Below, in pieces: positions 16,080 to 25,654 of a stretch of 64,000 nt of DNA. Made by a program: the position numbers and the translations under genes. Location of the stretch: assembly GCA_002839445.1 (NCBI GenBank), contig PGYB01000005.1:62001-126000 (forward strand). Reading direction: 5' to 3'. Position 1 is the stretch's first letter; each line of letters opens with the position of its first letter. Below the pieces are notes generated by a model. That model did not search any database. It was not told where the DNA came from and was given only the letters and a program-made list of their open reading frames with translations. The stretch is from Candidatus Riflebacteria bacterium HGW-Riflebacteria-1. Its GTDB lineage: Bacteria; Muiribacteriota; Ozemobacteria; Ozemobacterales; Ozemobacteraceae.

Positions 16080-18230
16080 ATGAAAAGTCGCCTGATTGTT
16101 GTGTTTTTTACTCTCGCCCTTCTTGTAACCCCGATTTTTGCTGAGACTGCCAGCGAATCGAATGTGCAAAACCCTGAAGTCATAACGGCTGAAGCGGTAA
16201 AACTGCGTTTCGAAAATCCGCGCGATGCGGTTCGAACCTTTATGTCGACTATGAATGACGTCAAAAGTGGCCGTTCAGAGAACATCATTGCTGCGCTGGC
16301 AACCCTTTATCTTGATGAAGTTCCTGAAGAAAGTCGGCACAGTCGCGGCCCAGAGCTGGCTGATCAGTTGTTTAAGATTCTCAATCACTTTACTTTCAAG
16401 ATCGATGCCATTCCGGTTGAACAAAGCGGGCGCACTTATGTGTTGCCGGTCGGCAAGGAACTCGGCATTGAAATCGCTCTGTACCGCTATGATTCTGGCG
16501 AATGGAAGTTTAATTACAGCAAGACTCTCAGCCGTCTTGCCGAATATACCGAGCTTGTTGAGAGCTCACAAAAGACACAGCAGGAAGACAGCACGATCGA
16601 CCCGGTGTATTTTTCAGCGCGCGAAATCATGCGACTTTTTCTGCTGGCCATGAATCAGAGCGGCGGAGCAGGAGTTGCCGACGCGATTAATACCCTTGAT
16701 TTGAGTCGCATCGAGCGCACGGTCAGGCGCGAGATAGGTGCCGAACGCGTCGCGATGCTTAAATCTGTTCTCGATCGCTACCGCTATATTGATCTGGTGG
16801 AGTTGCCGAATGATCGCCAGAATCCGCCGGTAGTGCTTCTTAATGATAGCAGTGGCCGCATTGTCATTGAGAAAATCAAGAATGCCGATTCCAGCATCGA
16901 ATCATGGAAATTCTCGGCGCAAACAGTTGCTGACCTGCCGCAACTCTATGATGCCTTCAAAGACAAGCCTCTGATCGAGGGCGTGCTCAGCAGTGTTGAA
17001 GTGCCTTTGTCTGTGCGCATAAGAGACTACATGCGGCAAAATTTTCCTGCTCTTCTGCAGCAAAGTTTTTTGCTCGAAAACTGGCAATGGCTGGGTTTGT
17101 TCTGTATCGTATTTCTTGGTCTGGGCTTCAGCCGAATTACGACCCATGTATTGCAGCACATCATCAGGGTTCTGTTCAGGCGCGAAGAAGTCATTATTGA
17201 TGCCGAAACTCAGGATCGCTTTATCAAGCCGATAAGCATAACCGCAACCACGCTGTTCTGGTGGCTGGGCTTGTCATTGCTGGGGCTTCCCGGTGACGCC
17301 AGGGTTGTTTTGCTGGTCAGCGTCAAGTTGATATCGGCCATGGCCGGTGTCTGGGCGGGTTATCGCATGATGGATGTTGTCGGCAACTTTTTGCAGGGCA
17401 AGGCCGAAAAGACTGCGAACAAGTTCGACGATCTGCTGGTTCCGCTGATCACGCGCGCGCTCAAGACGATGGTAATCGTCTTCGGGCTGGTTTTTATCGC
17501 TGACATTTTTGCGGTCGATATCGACAAGATTCTCGCCGGTCTCGGACTCGGCGGTCTCGCCTTTGCACTGGCCGCAAAAGATACGATATCGAATATTTTT
17601 GGTTCGCTTACAGTGCTTATTGATCGGCCGTTTCAGATTGGTGACTGGGTAACCATCGGCAGCGCTGACGGCACAGTTGAATCAGTCGGCGTTCGCAGCA
17701 CGCGCATACGAACTTTTTACAACTCGCTTATCACTATTCCCAACGCAGAACTGATCAACGCCCACATCGACAACTACGGCGCGCGACAGTTCAGGCGTAT
17801 CACCGCGACCATCGGTATTGCTTACGACACACCGCCAGAAAAGATAGACAGCTTCTGTGAGGGCATTCGCGAGCTGATTCGCAAGCATCCCTACACGCGC
17901 AAGGATTTTTATATTGTCAATCTCAACGACTTTGCCGCGACTTCGCTGGGCATAATGCTTTACTGCTTTGTTAAGACGCCCGACTGGGGAACCGAACTGC
18001 GTGAAAAGCATCGGCTTTTCTCAGATATTATCAGGCTTGCGCAGGCTCTCAAGGTTGAATTTGCGTTTCCGACTCAGACTGTTTATTTGCGAAATGAGGA
18101 AAGGCCTGTTCATGACAATCTGCCGCTGAATGAGCTGTCTGCCATAAGCGAGGGGCAGCAGGTTGCGAGTGAAATTGTCTACAGTTCGCTGGGTAACCCT
18201 CCGGCAACACCGCCGCCTGTCACTTTTTAG
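16080..18230 (+). CDS. MscS-family mechanosensitive channel with large periplasmic domain
   Basis: The 716-residue protein opens on membrane tension to release solutes under hypo-osmotic shock (family knowledge). It has a signal peptide to about residue 21 and a periplasmic region of about 310 residues. Hydrophobic helices lie near 332-357, 385-402, 406-430 and 455-480. The pore helix and MscS core follow (ILAGLGLGGLAFALAAKD, then NIFGSLTVLIDRPFQIGDWV), with the C-terminal cytoplasmic vestibule after that. GAGGAAG precedes the ATG. The size resembles MscK/YbiO-like members more than the 280-residue MscS. It stands alone between two palindromes. Confidence 0.9.
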   Translation: MKSRLIVVFFTLALLVTPIFAETASESNVQNPEVITAEAVKLRFENPRDAVRTFMSTMNDVKSGRSENIIAALATLYLDEVPEESRHSRGPELADQLFKILNHFTFKIDAIPVEQSGRTYVLPVGKELGIEIALYRYDSGEWKFNYSKTLSRLAEYTELVESSQKTQQEDSTIDPVYFSAREIMRLFLLAMNQSGGAGVADAINTLDLSRIERTVRREIGAERVAMLKSVLDRYRYIDLVELPNDRQNPPVVLLNDSSGRIVIEKIKNADSSIESWKFSAQTVADLPQLYDAFKDKPLIEGVLSSVEVPLSVRIRDYMRQNFPALLQQSFLLENWQWLGLFCIVFLGLGFSRITTHVLQHIIRVLFRREEVIIDAETQDRFIKPISITATTLFWWLGLSLLGLPGDARVVLLVSVKLISAMAGVWAGYRMMDVVGNFLQGKAEKTANKFDDLLVPLITRALKTMVIVFGLVFIADIFAVDIDKILAGLGLGGLAFALAAKDTISNIFGSLTVLIDRPFQIGDWVTIGSADGTVESVGVRSTRIRTFYNSLITIPNAELINAHIDNYGARQFRRITATIGIAYDTPPEKIDSFCEGIRELIRKHPYTRKDFYIVNLNDFAATSLGIMLYCFVKTPDWGTELREKHRLFSDIIRLAQALKVEFAFPTQTVYLRNEERPVHDNLPLNELSAISEGQQVASEIVYSSLGNPPATPPPVTF

Positions 18231-18256
18231 ACTGGTATTCGTAAAAAAGCCTGCTT

Positions 18257-18280
18257 TTGTGTAAAGATATTTTTACACAA
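18257..18280. promoter_or_regulatory. Inverted repeat after the MscS gene (terminator or operator)
   Basis: TTGTGTAAA (18257-18265), a six-base loop and TTTACACAA (18272-18280), followed by GAGTTTTG. It could be a weak terminator for the channel gene. Its arms resemble those of the palindrome at 15888-15911. Confidence 0.45.
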
Positions 18281-18392
18281 GAGTTTTGCCTGGAGCAGTA
18301 AAAAAAGTGTCCGATCAGCGTAATGACCGGCAAAAATCGGTCAAATCCGGTCAGTTGGCAGGGACTGCACGAACTTCAAACTTCTGGTGGTC

Positions 18393-18421
18393 TTGACTGC
18401 CATGTTAGTTAGGACTAGAAT
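18393..18421 (+). promoter_or_regulatory. Promoter of the Skp-like/pseudopilin operon
   Basis: TTGACT (18393-18398), a 17-base spacer and TAGAAT (18416-18421). This predicts a leader of about 85 bases before the TTG start at 18513. No other good promoter is seen until the end of the last pseudopilin gene. Confidence 0.6.
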
Positions 18422-18512
18422 AAAAAATAGCAGAAAATACAGAGTGTTCTTTGTAGATGGCATAGTGATTGCTTAAAATTCAGACTTATTCACAAATCCT
18501 AGAGGTGTTCTT

Positions 18513-19310
18513 TTGACTAAAGCCAAACCCAAAATCAGAGGGTACGTATTACCTTTTCTTTTCCTTTTTCTTGCGACTGGCCAGCTTTTTGCAGGTGAAA
18601 TCGGCTATGTAGACTCGCGAGCCTGCATGTTGTCGCATCCGGTTTTTCAGAAATTCGACTGGGAGTCGCGGCGGTTTTTCTCTACTATTTCGGCACCAGT
18701 AAAGGATTTTGCTAAAGAGAGTATTCATCTGAACAAGCTTGAAGAGACCGCGACGGCTGCGTTGAAGGGGATCGAGAAAAAGATTGGCAAAGCTTTTTCT
18801 GACAAGGACGGCCAGAATGCCGGCCTGTGGAAAAGTCGCGCACAGCTGGTAAATGAACTCGAATATATCAGGCAACGGCGCGAGGTATTAATAAATCTTC
18901 AGGATGATGAAAACATGCTGCCAGATCAGGCGCTGGTCTGGTGCACTCTTGAGGGCGTCGAAAAAGACCTGGCCAATGTTTATACCCAGATCAAGCAGCA
19001 ACATAAGGTCGATATTTTAATGGATTTTGCGGCTCTGGCACCGACTCAGCATCCGCCGGAGCCACAGATGCATATCTTATGCGATCGTCGATTAGAAGCG
19101 TTTCTTGACGACGAAAAAAGCCTCAACTCCGAAGAATTCACTGCCTGGTTGGCGAACAGCCGCCATTACTGGCAGAGAAAACTGCCGGGCGTCTGTAACA
19201 ACCCTTTCAAATATGGTGCCAAAGATTACACTGATGTTGCCTGCGCAATTATTAAAAGCGCATCTGATATAAAAACAGCTGATCGAGGTGAAGAGAAAAT
19301 TGAAAAGTAA
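18513..19310 (+). CDS. Exported OmpH/Skp-like coiled-coil protein, first copy
   Basis: The 265-residue protein has a hydrophobic export signal (VLPFLFLFLATGQLFAG, about residues 12-28). The next segment, EIGYVDSRACMLSHPVF, recalls the IGYVD opening of OmpH/Skp periplasmic chaperones. A charged helical stretch follows (about 60-170), then a Cys-containing tail. AGAGGTG lies six bases before the TTG start. The following gene encodes a relative with the same opening, so the pair arose by duplication. The assignment to Skp is by resemblance of the N-terminus and helix only. It heads an operon with an exported giant and pseudopilins, where it might chaperone them in the periplasm. Confidence 0.55.
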   Translation: MTKAKPKIRGYVLPFLFLFLATGQLFAGEIGYVDSRACMLSHPVFQKFDWESRRFFSTISAPVKDFAKESIHLNKLEETATAALKGIEKKIGKAFSDKDGQNAGLWKSRAQLVNELEYIRQRREVLINLQDDENMLPDQALVWCTLEGVEKDLANVYTQIKQQHKVDILMDFAALAPTQHPPEPQMHILCDRRLEAFLDDEKSLNSEEFTAWLANSRHYWQRKLPGVCNNPFKYGAKDYTDVACAIIKSASDIKTADRGEEKIEK

Positions 19311-20256
19311 AATATTGCTGCTCACAATTCTGCTGGTTATAAGCACATCGAGCCTGGTCGGTGGCGAAAGCCCATTTGCGACGATAGATTATCGCACCTG
19401 CCTGGTTCTGCATCCCGAGATGAAAGACTTTGATTTTGTCTCACACCGTTTTACCCGCCCGCAGCTGAAGCGCAATGAAATCTCTGTCATGGAGCAGGTC
19501 TACGGTAGAATGGCGGCGCAGCAAAAAGTGCTGGCGCCGAAGATCGATGCTCTGCTGGCTAAACAGAGCAAGGTTCAGGAGACGATCTCTAGAACCCGGC
19601 TGAACTGGACTGTCGAAAGCACAAAACTGGCTCAGCTTAAAATTTCGCAGGATGAAATTGCTAAGAGACATGCTGAAACTCAAGTGAGAGATCAGAAAAA
19701 GCTCGACAAGCTGCAGGAAGAATTTGCCGAAATCGACAAGGAAATTGTTAACCTGCAGGATTCAATCTGGAAAGAAATTTTTCTGTCACGCGCTGAGACC
19801 GTTGAAAAGCTCGAAAAAATAGTGGCAGAACTCGACGAAACCATTAAGGAAACAGCTGGTAAACTCAATGTTGCAAGCGTCATTGATGACACTCTCACTG
19901 CGCCAGAGGCACCATTAGAAGTTCACCAGAACATTCCTGAGAATACGCCATTGTGGTCTAACACCGCATACCAGATAATACTCAAGTCGCCTTTGCCTGA
20001 GCCAAATACTTTTACCATTGCCAACCACTGGGCGCCTTCTCTGATGAAAACTATCGAGAATCTGTCATTTCAACATCTTGCCCACCGCAAAGATGTCGGA
20101 TCTCTGGTCGCGACTGTTCGCCCGGCAAAGCTCTTTATTGCCGGCGGCCAGGATATCACCGAGCAGGTTTGTCGCGCGCTTTTTGAAAAGTACAAGTTTA
20201 ATTCTTATCTCATAGATTCCCTCATTAAGGGAATCAAGACGTTTCGAGAAAGGTAA
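19300..20256 (+). CDS. Exported OmpH/Skp-like coiled-coil protein, second copy
   Basis: The 318-residue protein has signal MKSKILLLTILLVISTSSLV and then FATIDYRTCLVLHPEMKDFD, which parallels the first copy. A long coiled coil spans about residues 45-190, rich in Lys/Glu (KKLDKLQEEFAEIDKEIV and similar). The C-terminal part is less charged. A GTG at 19288 is also in frame, but GAGGTGA lies about eight bases before the TTG at 19300 and touches the GTG, so TTG is preferred. It overlaps the previous gene by 11 bases, indicating coupled translation. Function inferred as a periplasmic holdase or spacer; unproven. Confidence 0.55.
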   Translation: MKSKILLLTILLVISTSSLVGGESPFATIDYRTCLVLHPEMKDFDFVSHRFTRPQLKRNEISVMEQVYGRMAAQQKVLAPKIDALLAKQSKVQETISRTRLNWTVESTKLAQLKISQDEIAKRHAETQVRDQKKLDKLQEEFAEIDKEIVNLQDSIWKEIFLSRAETVEKLEKIVAELDETIKETAGKLNVASVIDDTLTAPEAPLEVHQNIPENTPLWSNTAYQIILKSPLPEPNTFTIANHWAPSLMKTIENLSFQHLAHRKDVGSLVATVRPAKLFIAGGQDITEQVCRALFEKYKFNSYLIDSLIKGIKTFRER

Positions 20257-20265
20257 CCGGTTGTC

Positions 20266-23200
20266 ATGAAAAAGCTTATCGTTCTGGTTGTCCTGGCGAT
20301 GACGGTGTTCTTTCCGACCAACGCTATTGCGCTGGATGATTTTTACGTGCAAAACGGTGATGCCTATCTGCTTATAGGTGACGGACCGGTAAGAGGCGTT
20401 TACAAGCTGAATAACCTGGTTGCAGGCAGCACGCCGGGCTATCTTTATGATGGTGGCAAGGCATTTAACCTGTCGGCATCAATGCTTTTCAATGAGATCA
20501 GCAAAAGCATCAAAAAGGAGCTGTGGACATTTTCGTCTGATGGCACAACCGGCATGCACTTTTCGCCGTACCCGCTCATCAGAAAGTGTCTGACCAGCGT
20601 GCATGTTGCGCCAGATGGTCCGTATGATGCGAGTTTACAAGATAAAATCATGCATATTCATCACAACTATCCCGGCAATACCGGCAGTGGTGTTGGTATT
20701 CACGACAACAAGAGTTACCCTTCACAATATACAACCAGCTATGGTTATTATGGCGACTGCTACCCCTGTTCGTGGATGCCGGCGGCGGCACCCGGCAAGC
20801 CCGGCTATTACCAGATTGCCAATGGCCGCTGGTATCATTCTGGCGATGCGGCAGACCAGATAAACAGCCAGTTTACGTATCTCAGACCGGACTGGTATGG
20901 AACTACAAACCCAAACACCATTCTCGGGCCTTACAAAATGTATGGCTTTGTGCAATGTATGGATGGCGCCGGCTTTCCCTTTCGAGCAGGTCTGTGTCAT
21001 AAGCTGGTAAGAGAGACTGTGCAGATTAACGAAGAAAAGCTGAAGCTGATGAGCTACAGTGTTGATGAAAAGGCCGGACCCTTCGACCGCGGGCAGGCTG
21101 GCAGCGTCGTTCTCGGTTCAACCAACACCAAAGACACGCTTAACGAATGCGGCGACCCCTGCGCACCCGGCACTGGCCCGGGTACTCCGATACCCACTGG
21201 CAACACGCCGATTCTCTCTTGTCTGGTATCCGGCGCCGGGCGCAGTTACCTTTATACCCGCGACTTTGGTACGCCGAATTACTCGCTGAAGCTCAATAAT
21301 GCAGCGTATACTTCTTCTACGATAGGTGATCCGGCAGATTTGACAGCGGTTAAAGTGGGCGTCAGCTCGAAAAATCTTACAACTGACTGGGTATATGTTC
21401 TCGGCACCAACAAAATCAATCAGTGGCTGGCTCTGGCAAACGTTCCTGCCAGCGGATTTCTTAAAGAAGTTACAGATGTGGCGGTTTCTGACCAGTGGTG
21501 GCAGACCGGAGGTATCGTTTATGCCTATGACAAGACCATTCCGCTGGTCTATTCGTTTGTCAGAAATGAGACTGAAGCAAAGCCATGTATTCCCGAGGTC
21601 ATAGATATATCTAACATTCCTGATCTGCCCAACTCGATTGATGCTGATGGATTTGGCAACCTTTACTTTGTTTCGACCAAGAGAAAGCCTGTCAATCAGC
21701 CGGGTAAGGATATGCCGAATTTTAAGGCAGCAGATGCCTATACTTATTACAAAAAGTCGACCATGGTTCCCGATCTCTATCGAGCTAAATTCAAGCAGGA
21801 CATCTATAAAGGCGTAACCATGCTGAATTACTACAGCGGCAAGTTTATGGATGCCAGCGGCGACATTTTGCTCGGTTCAGACTATTTCGAACAGGACTTT
21901 ATCTGCCCCGCGGCGCAGCTGACCGACAAAAACAGCTGGGCGATGTGCCCGGGCACCCTGGTCAGAACTACCCCGAAGGTAAGCGATACCTATAGAACAG
22001 AAGTTGCGGTTATCAACGTCTGCACCCCGCCAAAGGTTACCGGTACGACGGCAAATATCGATATCAACGGTCCTTATGACAAGGATATGAACGATTCGCC
22101 AACGCCCTATAATGACGCAACACAGTATTTCTTTACGGTTGAAAACTCTCCTGACTTTGACAACAACGGTGTTAACCGCGCTGGTGAAGCGACTGATGAC
22201 CCCAATGGTAACAGCTTTATTGGCAGGTTTCCTTCGACTACTGAGCGCGCCCATCTTTTCTATTACTGGAAAGTTGTTCAGACCAAAAACATGTATGGCG
22301 ATCCGCTGAATAACACTATTCTTGACGGCAACACCAGCACTAAGGAGCCGGTATTACCGATCATGTTCGGGCCGGGCGAGTATGAGATCAGCGTAAAATC
22401 ATCTTTTAAGTATTATCAGTATGACAAGATGCCGCGTGGCGTTCTGGCTGACAAAAAGGGCGATTATCTGTCAGATGCTATTCTTGCCAAGGCGAAAGAC
22501 AACAGTGAATGGGCAAAGACAAAGATTTTCGTTCAGACCTATAAAGATCCGGTTTTTCCGGGCGGGTCGTGCGTGATTATGAGCGGAAAGCCGGATTCTT
22601 CTCTCAGCAGTGGCTATAACTATCGGCCAGCCCTGATCAGTAGCAATACAAATTCTGAATCTGCTCTTGAGAAAAACAATCCAAGCAATCCGGTCGGCGA
22701 AAGCTTTGTAATTCCGCAGATCAAGGGTAGTCAAATCTGGAGCTTTCAGGCCCGGGAAAACCTCGCTAACAAAAAGGTTGGCATCGACAGAATTTCGACT
22801 ATGTTGCTGGAAGTCCCACCTCAACCTGAAGAGCCTCACAATAACCTGAGATGGCTCACCGAAACACCTAAATTTACCTGGAAAATAAGCCTTGAAGATC
22901 CTTATGATTCCACCAAGTCACTGGTAAATATTACCAAGGAAACTAATGTCGCTAAACTCTTTATTGCAGCCGGCGACAGTGTTTTTTCCATTCCGTCTGA
23001 ACCAGGTCATTATATTCTGCGAGTTGATGCAAGCCGTGTTTACAGCTATGATTATTTCGAGAAGGTGCAAAAAACCCTCTCGAATGGTAGCGTAATCACC
23101 ATTCCGGTAGAAAAGACCAAGTTCGTGCCGATCACGATTGGAGCGCAATGCCGGGTGAGCGTGCTTGATGATACGCCGCCGGCCGCTACCCTCGCCGATC

Positions 23201-24432
23201 TTGCCAATACCATGCAAAAAGCGCTTGATCTGTCGCCGGCATACCTGTGGGGCACTACTGGCGAAAAGCTCTCTAATACTGCCGATGGCAAGAGCAACCC
23301 GGCGAATATAGTTTTCTGGACTGCCAACGATAACCCCTATGGCAACTTGAGCACTCACCCCAATTTGACTCCTCTTCTCGTTGACAAGTATTTCAATCTG
23401 TCGCTCAAGCATAGTATTGCAAAGTCGACAGGCAAGCTTAAGCATAATAATGCTGAGGGAATAAATGTTCCAGATGGCCTGCCCGCAGCCTTTCTCGCGG
23501 TTGCTCAGAACAAGTATCGCAACACGCCCGATGGCCTGTCTAACAAGCTGCCGCACAAGGTCGAGCAGTATCTATATTCATTTAAAGACCTGCCTGGCGA
23601 CTGCCCGCTGCCAAAAGTCAGAAGCTGGACCTACCGAAAATATATCATCGCGTTAAGCGATCTTGACTATTTCAGGCAGAGCGCTGGCAACATGTATCCC
23701 GAGATGGCTTATCAATACGCTAACCAGCTCAGCAGTTACGAAAATCTCAGATATGGCTTCAACCTGGTTGACGCTTCTGGCAATGCCGGCGGCGATTTTA
23801 TGGACGGTCAGATCGTTATTATCGACAACGATCGCCCGCTCGCGTTCATTCAGGCCAAAGACGACAAGAACCCGGATCAGCTTATGGTTGGCCCCTCAAA
23901 CGTTCTGCCGACCTATGTTGATGGGCAATGGGCATGTCTGGCAGAAAAAACCGGCAAGTCTGAAGAGCGCAATGGTGTTGAAGATTGGGTATTTCAGAGC
24001 ATAAGCGATCCTGGCAACATATTTGGTGTTGACAGCAAATTCAAAATTACTGCCACGCTGCCATTTGCTGCAATTCTGGCCCAGAAAAGCACTAACGAGC
24101 CCTCGACGCTTGAGATTGACGTGCCGGTCACGTTCGAAACCAAACTGAGCGACAATGTCGGCAACGTTTCAATCGACAGCTGGTATCTGCGCGACAAAGA
24201 GTCGGCACTGCTCAAAGACATCGGTGCTGCGGCGAAGTATATGCATATTTTCAGAATAGCTGAAAACTATGTTATGGAACTGAAGGTCCAGGATGATGCC
24301 CGCAACTGGCCGGCAAATCCTGATAGTCCCAGAAATGCTACCAGCAATCCAAACGTGCGCTACCTCAAGATTATAGTTCCGATTTCCTCATCAAGACTCG
24401 ATATACGAACCATAGACAAGACGTTCAAGTAA
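20266..24432 (+). CDS. Giant exported protein (1388 residues) of the pseudopilin operon, unknown family
   Basis: A clear signal peptide (MKKLIVLVVLAMTVFFPTNA) precedes a long extracellular-type sequence. The N-terminal third is rich in Tyr, Trp, Gly and Cys. Residues about 290-480 look like a beta-propeller (VYVLGTNKINQWLALANV; IPDLPNSIDADGFGNLYFVS). Later parts carry Ig/PKD-like strands and Asp/Asn-rich loops that could bind calcium (DFDNNGVNRAGEATDDPNGN near 630). No sorting motif or transmembrane helix is seen at the C-terminus. It is followed by pseudopilin genes, as PilY1 is in type IV pilus minor-pilin operons, so a tip adhesin or secreted substrate is the best guess. Clear homology to PilY1 is not visible. 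Confidence 0.6.
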   Translation: MKKLIVLVVLAMTVFFPTNAIALDDFYVQNGDAYLLIGDGPVRGVYKLNNLVAGSTPGYLYDGGKAFNLSASMLFNEISKSIKKELWTFSSDGTTGMHFSPYPLIRKCLTSVHVAPDGPYDASLQDKIMHIHHNYPGNTGSGVGIHDNKSYPSQYTTSYGYYGDCYPCSWMPAAAPGKPGYYQIANGRWYHSGDAADQINSQFTYLRPDWYGTTNPNTILGPYKMYGFVQCMDGAGFPFRAGLCHKLVRETVQINEEKLKLMSYSVDEKAGPFDRGQAGSVVLGSTNTKDTLNECGDPCAPGTGPGTPIPTGNTPILSCLVSGAGRSYLYTRDFGTPNYSLKLNNAAYTSSTIGDPADLTAVKVGVSSKNLTTDWVYVLGTNKINQWLALANVPASGFLKEVTDVAVSDQWWQTGGIVYAYDKTIPLVYSFVRNETEAKPCIPEVIDISNIPDLPNSIDADGFGNLYFVSTKRKPVNQPGKDMPNFKAADAYTYYKKSTMVPDLYRAKFKQDIYKGVTMLNYYSGKFMDASGDILLGSDYFEQDFICPAAQLTDKNSWAMCPGTLVRTTPKVSDTYRTEVAVINVCTPPKVTGTTANIDINGPYDKDMNDSPTPYNDATQYFFTVENSPDFDNNGVNRAGEATDDPNGNSFIGRFPSTTERAHLFYYWKVVQTKNMYGDPLNNTILDGNTSTKEPVLPIMFGPGEYEISVKSSFKYYQYDKMPRGVLADKKGDYLSDAILAKAKDNSEWAKTKIFVQTYKDPVFPGGSCVIMSGKPDSSLSSGYNYRPALISSNTNSESALEKNNPSNPVGESFVIPQIKGSQIWSFQARENLANKKVGIDRISTMLLEVPPQPEEPHNNLRWLTETPKFTWKISLEDPYDSTKSLVNITKETNVAKLFIAAGDSVFSIPSEPGHYILRVDASRVYSYDYFEKVQKTLSNGSVITIPVEKTKFVPITIGAQCRVSVLDDTPPAATLADLANTMQKALDLSPAYLWGTTGEKLSNTADGKSNPANIVFWTANDNPYGNLSTHPNLTPLLVDKYFNLSLKHSIAKSTGKLKHNNAEGINVPDGLPAAFLAVAQNKYRNTPDGLSNKLPHKVEQYLYSFKDLPGDCPLPKVRSWTYRKYIIALSDLDYFRQSAGNMYPEMAYQYANQLSSYENLRYGFNLVDASGNAGGDFMDGQIVIIDNDRPLAFIQAKDDKNPDQLMVGPSNVLPTYVDGQWACLAEKTGKSEERNGVEDWVFQSISDPGNIFGVDSKFKITATLPFAAILAQKSTNEPSTLEIDVPVTFETKLSDNVGNVSIDSWYLRDKESALLKDIGAAAKYMHIFRIAENYVMELKVQDDARNWPANPDSPRNATSNPNVRYLKIIVPISSSRLDIRTIDKTFK

Positions 24433-25089
24433 GTGATTCAACAAGTTAACTCATTGTGTGTGGCGATCTGCATGGCAGTGTTGTTGTCAGTATCTGGCAG
24501 CAACCTGCGCGCCTGCGATGAACTCATACATCTGTGGCAACCGATCAAGGAGGCCACAGATGTACCATTTCTTGCCAACCTTTCGGGAGCTCTCTTGTGG
24601 CGCAGAATTGCTTTATTTATGCCGACTGAGGCTTCAGACGTAATGATTGCTTTAAACAAGAGTGAATTCGAAGATCTCGGCTTTGACATGTTGAATGAAG
24701 TCGCGGATAACACTACTACTGTCAGAAGCAACAGCCATGAGGCACAATCTCGCGACCGGTTTCCCAGGCTGGAGGTCGTTGTTTCGTCGGCCAGTTCAAG
24801 GATGCAAATGCTGGCAGATATGGTATGCTACTTTGGAATTACCGTCAGGGCTTCGATGTACAGCGAGTATAATCTGCGCTATTGTCTGCTTGGCAAAAAC
24901 GAAGATCTGCTCTCTATCGACGAAATTCCGCTGAAAATTGGTCTCGAAATTGACTGGGTTTATACCGGCAATTACCTGACTGGTGGAATGGGCGTTCACC
25001 GCGTCGCGTTGTTTGATGGTGCCGAAGTAAAAGACTTTACTCTATGGACCAAGGCCGATCTCGACAAAATAGCAGATAGCAGCAAATAG
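24433..25089 (+). CDS. Exported protein of the pseudopilin operon, unknown
   Basis: The 218-residue protein begins with the GTG that directly follows the stop of the giant gene. It has an N-terminal hydrophobic signal (about residues 8-24, ending SGSNLRACDE), then a mixed alpha/beta sequence with LEVVVSSASSRMQMLADMV near 115 and FGITVRASMYSEYNLRY. No domain is recognised. Its zero-base spacing to both neighbours places it firmly in the operon, so it probably works with the giant protein or the pseudopilins. Confidence 0.55.
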   Translation: MIQQVNSLCVAICMAVLLSVSGSNLRACDELIHLWQPIKEATDVPFLANLSGALLWRRIALFMPTEASDVMIALNKSEFEDLGFDMLNEVADNTTTVRSNSHEAQSRDRFPRLEVVVSSASSRMQMLADMVCYFGITVRASMYSEYNLRYCLLGKNEDLLSIDEIPLKIGLEIDWVYTGNYLTGGMGVHRVALFDGAEVKDFTLWTKADLDKIADSSK

Positions 25090-25090
25090 C

Positions 25091-25651
25091 ATGAAAACAC
25101 ATAACACAAATGCAAAATCAGGTATAACTCTCACTGAGATAATGTTGGCTGCCATACTTATGGCTGTAGCCATACTGCCGATTGTTGGCGTGTTCAGCCA
25201 GGGTCACAAGATGACGCAAAAAGACATGCGAAGAATCGATGCGATACACGTTGCCGAATCGTCAATGAATAAGCTTCTGAAACTGCCATTCGACCAGGTA
25301 CCGACGGGCACGCACAACAGCAATCTCGCGGCCGCGAGCGGCACAGTTCCCCTCGGCAATATCTCCGGAACAGGCGTGGCGACTTACACTGTGCAGCTGG
25401 TAGTGAGCGATTATCCAATCACATTTGCTTATCATCCTGTTGATCTTAACGACAGCAGTTACGACCCGAATAATAGTGAGACCTGGAAATTTCTAGGTGA
25501 AGCGACCGATGGCGCCGTTTTTGACGGATCAGACAAATACCATCCGATAATGGTAAAGCAATACGACCTGACGGTGAGCTGGACCGAGCCTAACAACGTG
25601 CAGCCACCACCTGTAGAGGTTTCAACCCTGAAAGCTAATCTGGAAGAGTGA
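25091..25651 (+). CDS. Pseudopilin (PilV/GspI-like)
   Basis: The 186-residue protein has a class III prepilin signal: NAKSG, then mature ITLTEIMLAAILMAVAIL with Glu at mature position 5. A prepilin peptidase would cut after the Gly and methylate the new N-terminus. The globular part (about residues 40-186) has DAIHVAESSMNKLLKLPFD, reminiscent of PilV/GspI pseudopilins. It would belong to a pseudopilus tip or minor-pilin complex. The gene starts one base after its predecessor. No assembly ATPase, secretin or peptidase is in this window. Confidence 0.75.
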   Translation: MKTHNTNAKSGITLTEIMLAAILMAVAILPIVGVFSQGHKMTQKDMRRIDAIHVAESSMNKLLKLPFDQVPTGTHNSNLAAASGTVPLGNISGTGVATYTVQLVVSDYPITFAYHPVDLNDSSYDPNNSETWKFLGEATDGAVFDGSDKYHPIMVKQYDLTVSWTEPNNVQPPPVEVSTLKANLEE

Positions 25652-25654
25652 AAT

